From: Flavobacteriales bacterium 33_180_T64
GTDB lineage: Bacteria; Bacteroidota; Bacteroidia; Flavobacteriales; Flavobacteriaceae
DNA: 61,333 nucleotides
Reading direction: 5' to 3'
Assembly (NCBI GenBank): GCA_002162685.1
Contig: MAAQ01000006.1
Span: 1-61,333 of the forward strand
The position numbers and the translations under genes were made by a program. The notes under the pieces are model-generated. The model was not told the origin of the DNA, ran no database searches, and was given only the letters and a program-made list of their open reading frames with translations. Below, one piece after another: positions 52,767-61,333 of this stretch (positions are counted from its first letter, which is position 1; every line of letters begins with the position of its first letter).

Positions 52767-54185
52767 ATGAATTATAAACAAGCACTAAAGCATCCCATTT
52801 TTGATGTCATCTCTAAATCTGCAAATGAGTTAGGAATTGATAGTTATGTGATAGGTGGGTTTGTTAGAGATTTTATTCTAAAGAGAGGTGAACACAAAGA
52901 TATAGATGTAGTTGCTATAGGAAGTGGAATTGCGCTCGCCAAACAAGTTGCCAAAAATTTGCCTGACCAACCTAAAGTTCAAGTATTTAAAACCTACGGA
53001 ACAGCTATGTTGGTTCATGATGGGATGGATATTGAATTTGTTGGTGCTCGTAAAGAGTCTTATACTGAAGATAGTCGAAATCCAACAGTTGAAAATGGCA
53101 CACTTCAAGACGATCAAAACAGAAGGGATTTTACAATTAATGCGATGGCTTTAAACCTATCTGAAAATCATTTTGGTGATTTATTAGATCCTTTTAACGG
53201 CATCAAAGATCTTAACGATAAAATTATACGCACACCCTTAGATCCAGATATTACATATAGTGATGATCCTTTACGAATGATGCGTGCTATTAGATTTGCA
53301 ACACAACTCAATTTTACTATTGAAAGTAAATCTCTTAAAGCTATTTTTAAAAACAAACAACGTATAACCATTATTACCAAAGAACGTATTGTTGTTGAAC
53401 TAAATAAAATTTTAGAAAGCAAGAAACCGTCTATTGGATTTTTACATCTAGAAAACACTGGGCTTTTAAACTATTTTCTTCCAGAACTAACAGCACTAAA
53501 AGGTATTGATGAAGTTGAAGGGCAAACACATAAAGATAATTTCTATCACACATTAGAAGTTGTAGATAATATTGCTAAAAATACAGATAATGTTTGGTTG
53601 CGTTGGGCCGCATTACTTCATGATATTGGAAAAGCACCAACTAAAAAATTTAGCAAAAAAGTAGGATGGACATTTCATGCACACGAATTTGAAGGCTCAA
53701 AAATGGTTTACCATTTATTCAAACGATTGAAAATGCCTTTAAATGACAAAATGAAATTTGTACAAAAAATGGTATTCATGAGTTCTCGTCCTATTGTTTT
53801 GGCTCAAGATATGGTAACCGATTCTGCCGTTAGACGGTTAGTATTTGATGCAGGTGATTATGTTGAAGATTTAATGATCTTATGCGAAGCAGATATTACA
53901 ACTAAGAACCCTAGAAAATTTAATAAATACCATAATAATTTTAAGATTGTTCGCCTAAAAATTGATGAAGTTGAAGCACGTGACCATGTTCGTAATTTTC
54001 AACCACCAATTTCTGGCGAAGACATTATAAAAACATTTAATTTAAAACCTTCAAAGGAAATTGGTCAAATTAAGGAAATAATTAAAGAAGCTATCTTAGA
54101 AGGTGACATTCCAAATGAATATGATGCGGCTTATCAATTAATGCTAAAAACAGGAGAAAAATTAGGACTTAAAGCAAACCTTTAA
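52767..54185 (+). CDS. cca: CCA tRNA nucleotidyltransferase with HD domain
   Basis: 472 residues from ATG 52767 (a TTG six bases upstream is possible). The class II nucleotidyltransferase head has GGFVRD, the catalytic DxD (KDIDVV) and RRDFTINAMA. The RNA-binding helices and an HD domain (LLHDIGKAPTK with HAHEFEGSKM) follow, as in bifunctional enzymes that add CCA and also have phosphohydrolase activity. Needed because the tRNA gene at 40 lacks encoded CCA. Followed after 2 bp by a GNAT gene. Confidence 0.95.
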   Translation: MNYKQALKHPIFDVISKSANELGIDSYVIGGFVRDFILKRGEHKDIDVVAIGSGIALAKQVAKNLPDQPKVQVFKTYGTAMLVHDGMDIEFVGARKESYTEDSRNPTVENGTLQDDQNRRDFTINAMALNLSENHFGDLLDPFNGIKDLNDKIIRTPLDPDITYSDDPLRMMRAIRFATQLNFTIESKSLKAIFKNKQRITIITKERIVVELNKILESKKPSIGFLHLENTGLLNYFLPELTALKGIDEVEGQTHKDNFYHTLEVVDNIAKNTDNVWLRWAALLHDIGKAPTKKFSKKVGWTFHAHEFEGSKMVYHLFKRLKMPLNDKMKFVQKMVFMSSRPIVLAQDMVTDSAVRRLVFDAGDYVEDLMILCEADITTKNPRKFNKYHNNFKIVRLKIDEVEARDHVRNFQPPISGEDIIKTFNLKPSKEIGQIKEIIKEAILEGDIPNEYDAAYQLMLKTGEKLGLKANL

Positions 54186-54187
54186 TT

Positions 54188-54640
54188 ATGATTAAAATCA
54201 TAAGAACAGATTCTAAAAATGAAGATTTCATTCAGCTCGTAAAAGAATTAGATAGCTATTTAAAAATAACAGATGGTGATGAACATGACTTCTACAATCA
54301 ATTTAACGGAATAGATGTTTTAGATAATGTTATAATTGCATATTTAAACAACAAACCTATTGGCTGTGGTGCCTTCAAAGAACTTGACTCTTCTAGCATT
54401 GAAGTGAAACGTATGTATACAAAACCTATTGCTCGAGAAAAAGGTATTGCAACTAAAATTTTAAAAACTTTAGAAATTTGGGCCTTAGAATTAAAATATT
54501 CTTCCTGTGTTTTAGAAACTGGAATACGTCAAGAAGAAGCCGTTCAGTTTTATAAAAAAAAGAACTACACGATCATCCCAAATTATGGACAATATAAAAA
54601 CATGAACAATAGTTTATGTTTTGAAAAAAAACTCATATAA
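54188..54640 (+). CDS. GNAT-family N-acetyltransferase
   Basis: 150 residues. The acetyl-CoA pyrophosphate loop is seen as MYTKPIAREKGIATKIL (R-x-K-G-I-A), preceded by beta strands with IGCGAFKEL. Substrate is unknown; it could be an amino acid, an antibiotic-like amine or a protein N-terminus. It sits tightly between cca (2 bp) and ctaA (no gap), so it belongs to the operon. Confidence 0.9.
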   Translation: MIKIIRTDSKNEDFIQLVKELDSYLKITDGDEHDFYNQFNGIDVLDNVIIAYLNNKPIGCGAFKELDSSSIEVKRMYTKPIAREKGIATKILKTLEIWALELKYSSCVLETGIRQEEAVQFYKKKNYTIIPNYGQYKNMNNSLCFEKKLI

Positions 54641-55657
54641 ATGAAAAAAGATAACAAAAAAGTTATTTATTGGCTACTTACAGGATGCCTTTTGATATTT
54701 ATTATGGTTGTGGTAGGCGGTATTACGAGACTAACACAATCTGGATTATCAATTTCTAGTTACAAACTTATTTCTGGAACCATTCCTCCAATGAATGACC
54801 TTGAATGGCAAAATGCTTTTGATTTATACAAACAATACCCTGAGTATCAAAAGCTAAATAATCATTTTTCACTTCAAGATTTTAAAGACATTTATTTTTG
54901 GGAATGGCTGCATCGAGTTATTGGTCGTTTTATAGGTTTAGTGTTTTTTCTCCCTTTTCTATACTTTTTAATTACAAAACAACTCACAAAACCTACAATA
55001 AAAAAATCTATCATTTTACTTGCTCTTGGTGCTTTTCAAGGTTTTTTAGGATGGTATATGGTAAAAAGTGGTTTAGTTGATAATCCTGATGTAAGTCATT
55101 ACAGATTAGCAGCCCATCTTATAACGGCATTTATAACCTTTGCCTATACTTTCTGGGTCGCTTTAGATATAATGTTTCCAAACAAAAAACAAGTATCTAA
55201 AAAATTTAGAACACTAGTGCGATTTGGCTTAGGAATTCTATTACTTCAAATTATATATGGTGCTTTTGTTGCTGGTTTAGATGCTGGCTTTATACATAAC
55301 CACTGGCCAATGATGAATGAAGGGAAATTTATGCATGAAACTGTATATATAGAACAAAGTCCTCTTTATAAAAATTTTATAGAAGGTAAAAGTGGCGTGC
55401 AATTTGTGCATCGAATGCTTGCATATATTGTTGTTCTCATGGTGTTTTTAATTTGGAAATCTTCCAATAAATTAAATAAAACAAGCTATCAATCCAAGGC
55501 TATTAAAATATTAGTCATTCTTGTTGGTCTTCAGTTTATATTAGGGGTAACAACCATTTTACTTGGCGTACCTGTCTGGCTAGGAGTAGCACACCAAATT
55601 GGTGCATTTTTCTTGTTAAGTTCTATGATATTTACACTGCATCGTTTCAGTAAATAG
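54641..55657 (+). CDS. ctaA: Heme A synthase, COX15/CtaA family
   Basis: 338 residues, eight membrane helices. It oxidises the heme O methyl group to make heme A for cytochrome c oxidase. Heme-ligand histidines are visible in WEWLHRVIGR, HYRLAAHL, FVHRMLAY and GVAHQIGAF, with GGITRLTQSGLSI at the N-terminal side. It is of the longer COX15 type, usual in Bacteroidota. It directly abuts the GNAT gene. Confidence 0.95.
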   Translation: MKKDNKKVIYWLLTGCLLIFIMVVVGGITRLTQSGLSISSYKLISGTIPPMNDLEWQNAFDLYKQYPEYQKLNNHFSLQDFKDIYFWEWLHRVIGRFIGLVFFLPFLYFLITKQLTKPTIKKSIILLALGAFQGFLGWYMVKSGLVDNPDVSHYRLAAHLITAFITFAYTFWVALDIMFPNKKQVSKKFRTLVRFGLGILLLQIIYGAFVAGLDAGFIHNHWPMMNEGKFMHETVYIEQSPLYKNFIEGKSGVQFVHRMLAYIVVLMVFLIWKSSNKLNKTSYQSKAIKILVILVGLQFILGVTTILLGVPVWLGVAHQIGAFFLLSSMIFTLHRFSK

Positions 55658-55669
55658 ATCAAAAAAACA

Positions 55670-55677
55670 TACCTTTG
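55670..55677 (+). promoter_or_regulatory. -7 promoter element before IS1096-passenger-like gene
   Basis: TACCTTTG matches TAnnTTTG, 17 bases before the ATG at 55695, in the 37-bp gap after ctaA. It suggests an internal promoter. Confidence 0.5.
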
Positions 55678-55694
55678 CAACATAATAATTTTAC

Positions 55695-56213
55695 ATGATT
55701 TACAGATTTAGAGTCATACTTGATAATGATACCGAAGACGATATTTTTAGAGATATCGAAATTCGTGAAACCGATTCTCTTGAAGATTTGCATAACTCTA
55801 TTACTCAATCTTTTGGGTTTGATGGATTAGAAATGGCTTCTTTTTATATCAGTAATGAGACTTGGGAACAAGGTGAAGAAATTTCTATGTTCGATGTTAG
55901 CGAAGGTCATAATTCTGTCAGAACTATGAGCGACACGAAACTTAACAATGTCGCACATGAAGCACAAACAAAACTCATTTATGTCTACGATTTTTTAAGT
56001 ATGTGGACGTTTTTTGTTGAACTTGCCGAAATTGTAGATGAATCTGAAGGTACCGATTATCCTAACTTAATGTTTGTTCACGGGCAAATACCAGATACTG
56101 CTCCTGAAAAAATATTTGAAGCAGATGATTTAAATGACGATTTCGATGAGTTTAATGATGACATCGATGTTGATGATTATGAAGATCTTGATTTTGATGA
56201 AAACTGGAATTAA
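55695..56213 (+). CDS. IS1096-passenger TnpR / pRiA4b ORF-3-like protein
   Basis: 172 residues. The N-terminal domain (about 1-130; IYRFRVILDNDTEDDIFRDI, then YVYDFLSMWTFFVEL) matches the plasmid pRiA4b ORF-3-like family, named after mobile elements but widespread in chromosomes. The last 45 residues are extremely acidic (DDFDEFNDDIDVDDYEDLD). No transposase or inverted repeats surround it, so it is not part of an element here. Function is unknown. Confidence 0.85.
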   Translation: MIYRFRVILDNDTEDDIFRDIEIRETDSLEDLHNSITQSFGFDGLEMASFYISNETWEQGEEISMFDVSEGHNSVRTMSDTKLNNVAHEAQTKLIYVYDFLSMWTFFVELAEIVDESEGTDYPNLMFVHGQIPDTAPEKIFEADDLNDDFDEFNDDIDVDDYEDLDFDENWN

Positions 56214-56225
56214 AAGTCTTATCAC

Positions 56226-56804
56226 GTGACAGATTTTTGGTTTTATTTAAAAGAAGGTCTCAATCATATTTTAGATTTAGATGGTTTAGATCATTTCTAC
56301 TTTATTCTATCATTTTGTATACTTTATACCTTTAATGATTGGAAAAAAATATTAGGCTTAGTAACTGCATTTACTCTTGGCCATTGCATTACTCTATTTC
56401 TTTCTGGCCTCAATATTCTTACTCTAAATTCTGATTTGGTAGAACTGCTCATTCCTATCACAATCCTATTAAGTTGCACCAATAACTTCTGGACCCTCCT
56501 TAAAGATAAAAATTCTAAACAGCAACCTATAACGACCTATCTAATTTTATTAGCATTTGGACTTATTCATGGACTAGGCTTTTCAAACTACATCAAAATG
56601 ATGATTTTTGATGACGAATCTATAATCGTACCTCTTTTAGGATTTAATATTGGTATCGAACTTGCTCAACTAGCAATTGTTATTGGAATTCTGGTCATTT
56701 TCTCTTTGGCTACATTACTGCTAAAACAAAATACAAAATGGGCTAGGCTTGGTATAAATTTAATTATCTCCATACTGGTTTTAAAACTATTATACATTAA
56801 TTAA
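56226..56804 (+). CDS. HupE/UreJ-like membrane protein
   Basis: 192 residues starting at GTG 56226. About six helices. The GLNHILDLDGLDHFYFIL start and FTLGHCITLFLSGL, plus FGLIHGLGFSNY, give the His/Asp pattern of HupE/UreJ proteins, thought to carry nickel or cobalt. No hydrogenase or urease genes are nearby, so the metal and role are uncertain. It is 12 bp after the IS1096-passenger-like gene. Confidence 0.85.
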   Translation: MTDFWFYLKEGLNHILDLDGLDHFYFILSFCILYTFNDWKKILGLVTAFTLGHCITLFLSGLNILTLNSDLVELLIPITILLSCTNNFWTLLKDKNSKQQPITTYLILLAFGLIHGLGFSNYIKMMIFDDESIIVPLLGFNIGIELAQLAIVIGILVIFSLATLLLKQNTKWARLGINLIISILVLKLLYIN

Positions 56805-56881
56805 GTTCAATACTATAAACTTACAAAAAGCTTTTTTGTAACAAATCTAATTTCTAATCGTCATACTTAGATAATCAACCA

Positions 56882-56902
56882 CTGCTGATTTTTTTTCAGC
56901 AG
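56882..56902 (+). promoter_or_regulatory. Hairpin upstream of ABC ATPase start
   Basis: CTGCTGA and TCAGCAG (7 bp) with a seven-T loop lie 17 bp before the TTG start at 56920. It may terminate readthrough weakly or affect initiation. A second AT-rich palindrome (TTACAAAAAGC.TTTTTTGTAA) sits at 56820-56840. Confidence 0.35.
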
Positions 56903-56919
56903 AAAAAATCAATCAAATT

Positions 56920-57813
56920 TTGGAATCAATTTTAACCATTAATAATCTTACCAAAAAATTTGGTCAATTAGTTGCTGTTAAGGATTTGTCATTTACAATA
57001 AATAAAGGCAATGTTTACGGTATTCTAGGTCCAAATGGAAGTGGTAAATCTACAACGCTTGGTATCGTTTTAAATGTTGTCAATAAAACTTTTGGAGATT
57101 TCCATTGGTTTGATGGCAATATAACGACACACAATGCTCTAAAAAAAGTAGGCGCTATTATTGAGCGACCAAACTTCTATCCTTATATGACTGCATACCA
57201 AAACTTAAAATTAGTATGTAAAATCAAAAGTGTAGATTACAGTAAAGTAGATGAAAAACTGGAACTCGTTGGGCTTCTAGACCGAAAAAATCATAAATTT
57301 AAAACCTATTCTTTAGGAATGAAACAACGTTTAGCAATTGCTTCAGCATTGTTAAACGATCCTGAGATTTTAATTTTAGATGAACCTACAAACGGACTTG
57401 ACCCACAGGGAATTCATCAAATTCGCCAAATTATTAAAAACATAGCACAGAAAGGGACAACCATACTTTTAGCATCTCACCTCCTTGATGAAGTAGAAAA
57501 AGTATGCTCACATGTTGTCGTGCTTAGAAAAGGAGAAAAACTATATTCTGGGCGTGTAGATGAAATGATCTCTAGTCATGGTTTTTTTGAACTTAAAACT
57601 CAAAAACACGACGAACTCATTACTTTTTTAGAACATCATGCTTCTTTCGGAAATATAAAAGTTGAAGACGCCTTAATCACTGCGTTTTTAAATGAACCAA
57701 TGGATGCAGAAACCTTTAATAATCTCATGTTTGAAAAAGGTATTGTTTTATCACATTTAGTTAAACGTAAAGAAAGTTTAGAAGAGCAATTCTTACAATT
57801 AACAGATAAATAA
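56920..57813 (+). CDS. ABC transporter ATP-binding protein, BcrA-type
   Basis: 297 residues. The start is TTG 56920 (MESILTINNLTKKFG). Complete ABC motifs: Walker A GPNGSGKST, signature YSLGMKQRLAIA, Walker B ILILDEPTNGLDP and the H-loop (LLASHLLDE). A C-terminal extension (about 220-297) is typical of exporters of the ABC-2 type. It partners the permease encoded 56 bp downstream. Substrate is unknown; peptides, antibiotics or lipids are common for this group. Confidence 0.93.
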   Translation: MESILTINNLTKKFGQLVAVKDLSFTINKGNVYGILGPNGSGKSTTLGIVLNVVNKTFGDFHWFDGNITTHNALKKVGAIIERPNFYPYMTAYQNLKLVCKIKSVDYSKVDEKLELVGLLDRKNHKFKTYSLGMKQRLAIASALLNDPEILILDEPTNGLDPQGIHQIRQIIKNIAQKGTTILLASHLLDEVEKVCSHVVVLRKGEKLYSGRVDEMISSHGFFELKTQKHDELITFLEHHASFGNIKVEDALITAFLNEPMDAETFNNLMFEKGIVLSHLVKRKESLEEQFLQLTDK

Positions 57814-57869
57814 TCATCAATCAAAATCTTCTGAAGCACGTTTTCAGTTTATTATAAAAAACCAACCAC

Positions 57870-58694
57870 ATGTTAAGATTACTACAACTAGAACTTCAAA
57901 AATTGCTACTCAATAGAGCTAGTAAGGTTCTTATTTTTATATCATTCATATTGCCATTTTTTGTTATCATCTTGTCGTCTTTACGAATTAACTTTTTTAA
58001 TTTCTTTGTTTTAGAATTAGGACACTATGGGCTTTTTAATTTCCCTATTGTTTGGCACATTACTACCTTTTTTGCATCACAATTTAAATTCTTTTTTGCT
58101 ATTGTCGTTGTGAGTATGATTGGTAATGAATATAGCAACAAAACCATCAAACAAAACCTCATTGATGGTCTGAGCAAGAAGGAATTTATACTTTCAAAAT
58201 TTTATACCATTATATTCTTTTCTGCCGCAGCTACACTCATCATTTTTGTTATTTGCCTAAGTATTGGATTATATTACTCAAGCATTAATGAAGCGCATTT
58301 AATTTTTAGAGAAACCGAGTTTCTACTCGCCTACTTTGTTAAACTCGTAGGTTTCTTTAGCTTGTGTTTATTCTTAGGAATGTTAGTCAAACGGTCCGCT
58401 TTTGCTTTAGCATTCTTATTTGTGTTATTTCTTATAGAATGGATCATTTTCGGACTTATAGCTTGGAAAGCTAATGTAGACATTGCCGAGAAAATTCAAA
58501 ATTTCTTTCCTTTAAAATCGATGTATAAATTAATTGATCAACCTTTTCAAAGAATAGCAATATCAAAAGCACCAAACGGACAAGAATTTCTATATGATTT
58601 TGCTGTGCATTGGTATGAGATTGCCATTGTTTTAGGTTGGACAGCCGTATTTATCTTTTTATCGTATAGATTATTAAAAAAGCGAGATTTGTAA
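57870..58694 (+). CDS. ABC-2 type transporter permease
   Basis: 274 residues with six hydrophobic segments. VVSMIGNEYSNKTIKQNLIDGLSKKEFILSK is typical of ABC-2 permeases, with the coupling helix after the second membrane segment; I name only the pattern (GNEYSNKTIKQNL). It pairs with the ATPase at 56920 to form a small exporter. The 131-bp region after it has no terminator that I can identify with confidence. Confidence 0.9.
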   Translation: MLRLLQLELQKLLLNRASKVLIFISFILPFFVIILSSLRINFFNFFVLELGHYGLFNFPIVWHITTFFASQFKFFFAIVVVSMIGNEYSNKTIKQNLIDGLSKKEFILSKFYTIIFFSAAATLIIFVICLSIGLYYSSINEAHLIFRETEFLLAYFVKLVGFFSLCLFLGMLVKRSAFALAFLFVLFLIEWIIFGLIAWKANVDIAEKIQNFFPLKSMYKLIDQPFQRIAISKAPNGQEFLYDFAVHWYEIAIVLGWTAVFIFLSYRLLKKRDL

Positions 58695-58825
58695 TATCTT
58701 TAGTGATTCAAGTTGTTCTTTAAAGAGATAAACTTTCTAACTTTAAATTTTCAAAGAAAAAAGGAGGAATTCTAGGTCTTTAATTGTTATAGTTACAGAA
58801 CTTCTAAGTTAATTGCTAATATTAC

Positions 58826-61333
58826 ATGAAAAAGAAACCCGTTTTAATTTTTATAACGCTTCTTTCTGTTGCCCTCACTTTTGCACAGCAAGAAGCGTCC
58901 TTTTGGTATTTTGGACAAAATGCAGGATTACAATTTGATGCTGGTACAGGAACTGTTACCGCAATAACAAATGGTCAACTAAACACTTTAGAAGGCTGTA
59001 CTTCAATTTCAGATACTAATGGAAATTTATTGTTCTATTCTGATGGTCGTACCATTTGGAATGCAAACCATATTCCTATGGCTAATGCAAGTGAAGCTCT
59101 TGGTACAGGACTAAAAGGAGATGATTCTAGTACATCATCTGGCTTGATTGTTCCCAAACCCCTAGATCCATCACAATACTACATTTTTACTGTAGATGAA
59201 CCTCATCACGATAACCCTTCTCCTCCAACGGCTAATGATGATGGACTTAACAATGGATTAATGTATTCTCTTGTTGACATAACTTTAAATACCGGACTTG
59301 GTGATGTTGTTGATACCGAAAAAAATGTACCATTAATCACTTACAATCCTAATATTCAAGAAGAAGAACGTTTTAAATGTTCAGAAAAAATTACAGCAGT
59401 TAAAGCTGATGATTGCACTTCTTTTTGGGTAATCACTCATTTTGTAGACAAATTTTATGCCTTTAAAGTAGATGTAAATGGTGTAGATACGAGCCCTATT
59501 ATTTCAACGGTTGGTCCTTCTGTACCAGTATCTGGATATCGCAGAAATTCACTGGGCTATCTTAAAGCATCTCCTGATGGTTCTAAGTTAGCCGTTGCAC
59601 ATTTTGGCTTTTCTACCACAATTGGAGGTGATGCAGCAGGCGGTGTGTATTTATACGATTTTAATAACGATACTGGTGTTGTATCAAACTCTGTAGAGCT
59701 ATATGGACCTGTAAATGGAGATAGCCCTTATGGTGTTGAGTTTTCTGCTGAGAATAGAAAAGTTTATGCTTCTGTAGGCGAAGGTGTTCTAGGAAATGGT
59801 GCAAGTACAATTCTTCAATGGGACTTAGAAAGTGCTGATATTCCTACTTCTATACAACAAATTCATAGTTCAAACACTTTAAGTGCTGGTGCCTTGCAAC
59901 TTGGACTAGATAAACGTATATACAGAGCGCAAGTGAGTTTTGCTAATTTCACAACCTCTGGGAATTTTATTGGTGTTATTAATAATCCTGAAGCCACAGG
60001 AGGTGCAACTAATTATGATGAAAATGGTGTCTTGCTAGATATTAATGGTGGGTTTCAAAATTTGAGCAGGATCGGGTTACCGCCTTTTATTCAATCTTTA
60101 TTTAATTCTCAAATTGATATTATACAAAATGGCATAAGCACTACAGAACTCAAATTATGTACTGGTGATAGTTATACTTTACTTGCTGAAAATATTCCTG
60201 GTGGAACATATACTTGGATAAAAGATGATGTTGTTTTAACCGAAACATCCTTTGAACTCTTTATTGATGAGCCTGGTTTTTATGAAGTTTTTATAGAACC
60301 AAATAATGGAGATTGCCCAATTGAAGGAGAAGCAATCGTTGGTATTTTTGATATTCCTACTGCAACTCAACCCGAAAACATTGTTGTATGTGACGACACC
60401 GAAACATCAATATTTGATTTAACAATTCAAAATACTGACGTTTTAGACACACAAAATGCATTACAATATACCGTTCGTTATTTTACATCTCAGGAAGATG
60501 CTGACAATGGCGAAAATGATATTATAGGTGATTTTTCAAATACCGAAAATCCACAAACCATTATTGCGCGTGTAGAGAATAATGATAATTCTAACTGTTT
60601 TGCAACAACGTCATTTACACTTACTGTATATGTAACTCCTATTATTAATGTGTTAGAAGACATTACAATTTGTGACACCGATTTTAATGGCAATAGCATG
60701 GATGGTTTAACAACCACTATTTTAGATGAACTAAATGCTGAAATTTTAGGTACGCAAGACGAAACGCTTTTCACTATTTCTTACCATCCAACACAACAAG
60801 ACGCAGATGATAATACAGCTGTATTTCCAAATACATATATCAATACAACAGCAAATATTGAAGAAATATTTGTAAGAATTGAAAATAATTTAAATTCAGA
60901 TTGCTACAGCACAGATTCATTTATTCTAACTATTAATAATGCGCCCCAAGCTATCGATACTATAATCATTCAATGTGATGAAGATGGAATTCCTGAAGGA
61001 TTTACAACCTACGATCTTAATCAAGTTTTTGATGATATTACTGGAGGAGAAACAAACAGAAGTATTAATTTTTATGTCTCCCTTTCAGATTTAGAAAATG
61101 ATGAAGATGAATTAAATGCAGATGCCTTTGAAAACTATTTTAACCCGCAAATTATTTATGGACTGGTTACTGATACCAATACAGGTTGTACTAATATTGC
61201 TGAAATCACATTAGAAACTAGTAGTACTGCTTCTAATGATACTAATCTTGAAGCTTGTGATGATGATGGAACTGAAGATGGCTTTTTTAATTTTAATTTA
61301 AACGATACTTTAGATGCCATCCTCTTTGGTTTA
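58826..61333 (+). CDS. Large secreted protein, 5' part (probable T9SS substrate, runs off the window)
   Basis: An open frame of 836 codons with no stop before the right edge. The ATG at 58826 gives a signal peptide (MKKKPVLIFITLLSVALTFA). The first 430 residues (ASFWYFGQNAGLQFD, then YLKASPDGSKLAVAHFG) look like the beta-propeller-like start of flavobacterial gliding or T9SS type B proteins. Then come diverged repeats of about 85-95 residues, each beginning with a Cys-Asp motif (VVCDDTE, TICDTDFNG, IQCDEDG, EACDDDG). The sorting domain would lie outside the window, so that part is inference. Confidence 0.85.
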   Translation, partial: MKKKPVLIFITLLSVALTFAQQEASFWYFGQNAGLQFDAGTGTVTAITNGQLNTLEGCTSISDTNGNLLFYSDGRTIWNANHIPMANASEALGTGLKGDDSSTSSGLIVPKPLDPSQYYIFTVDEPHHDNPSPPTANDDGLNNGLMYSLVDITLNTGLGDVVDTEKNVPLITYNPNIQEEERFKCSEKITAVKADDCTSFWVITHFVDKFYAFKVDVNGVDTSPIISTVGPSVPVSGYRRNSLGYLKASPDGSKLAVAHFGFSTTIGGDAAGGVYLYDFNNDTGVVSNSVELYGPVNGDSPYGVEFSAENRKVYASVGEGVLGNGASTILQWDLESADIPTSIQQIHSSNTLSAGALQLGLDKRIYRAQVSFANFTTSGNFIGVINNPEATGGATNYDENGVLLDINGGFQNLSRIGLPPFIQSLFNSQIDIIQNGISTTELKLCTGDSYTLLAENIPGGTYTWIKDDVVLTETSFELFIDEPGFYEVFIEPNNGDCPIEGEAIVGIFDIPTATQPENIVVCDDTETSIFDLTIQNTDVLDTQNALQYTVRYFTSQEDADNGENDIIGDFSNTENPQTIIARVENNDNSNCFATTSFTLTVYVTPIINVLEDITICDTDFNGNSMDGLTTTILDELNAEILGTQDETLFTISYHPTQQDADDNTAVFPNTYINTTANIEEIFVRIENNLNSDCYSTDSFILTINNAPQAIDTIIIQCDEDGIPEGFTTYDLNQVFDDITGGETNRSINFYVSLSDLENDEDELNADAFENYFNPQIIYGLVTDTNTGCTNIAEITLETSSTASNDTNLEACDDDGTEDGFFNFNLNDTLDAILFGL

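Noticed and set aside
55695-56213. Transposon, because the family name refers to IS1096 and plasmid pRiA4b
   Set aside because: No transposase, inverted repeats or target duplications are visible; the gene sits in an ordinary operon-like context.

Overview
The window looks like a chromosomal segment of a low-GC marine-type member of the Flavobacteriaceae (Bacteroidota). The evidence is the AT-rich sequence, promoters of the TAnnTTTG (-7) type, secreted proteins with type IX secretion system (T9SS) C-terminal sorting domains, a CarboxypepD_reg/TonB-dependent receptor, LytTR response regulators paired with TPR-LytS kinases, and an rpsF-rpsR-rplI operon without ssb. I see no rRNA, CRISPR array, insertion sequence or prophage; synteny looks core-like with a surface-protein region at each end.

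Layout. 1-150: tRNA-Met(CAU) with its own promoter and terminator. 351-10400: two large secreted proteins (M14 carboxypeptidase; 2468-residue multidomain adhesin-like protein), each preceded by a pair of 20-bp-spaced direct repeats. 10462-15366: hisS, a MacB/FtsX-type permease, an AraC-GyrI regulator, a small membrane protein and a DUF6495-like protein. 15431-20697: Oar-like TonB receptor, the ribosomal-protein operon and a LytTR regulator. 20751-27706: priA, a possible 33-residue lipoprotein, two secreted hypothetical proteins and a TPR histidine kinase/LytTR pair. 27881-33802: housekeeping genes (yihY, nadC, rlmH, hpf, a short-chain fatty-acid transporter, rdgB) and small exported proteins. 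34028-36071: DEAD-box RNA helicase behind a strongly structured 5' leader. 36203-44326: CarboxypepD_reg protein, membrane and SRPBCC proteins, trmH, a TPR protein, a zinc-less class III-like sirtuin, an XRE/membrane-protein pair, and ruvX-def-DUF5606-mazG. 44372-44805: a gene-free interval with three tandem, similarly built minus-strand units (direct-repeat promoter-like element, about 100 nt, terminator hairpin), the best candidate here for something undescribed. 44883-52175: dapD and then an LPS-core or surface-glycan cluster (GT9, three GT2, Kdo-kinase-like protein, GT4, CgeB-like protein). 52165-58694: tsaC, cca, GNAT, ctaA, an IS1096-passenger-like protein, a HupE-like protein and an ABC-2 exporter. 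58826-end: 5' part of a further large secreted protein.

How the genes work together. Cell-envelope functions dominate: T9SS cargo, the TonB receptor, the glycan cluster and the ABC exporters build or modify the surface. RNA/translation genes (hisS, rpsF/R, rplI, rlmH, trmH, tsaC, cca, def, hpf, DEAD-box helicase) make up much of the rest. Two LytTR regulators occur in the same window as 20-bp-spaced direct repeats of the kind LytTR proteins bind, but a functional link is inference only. Several start codons were moved inward from the longest reading frame, and TTG or GTG starts are noted where no ATG fits.
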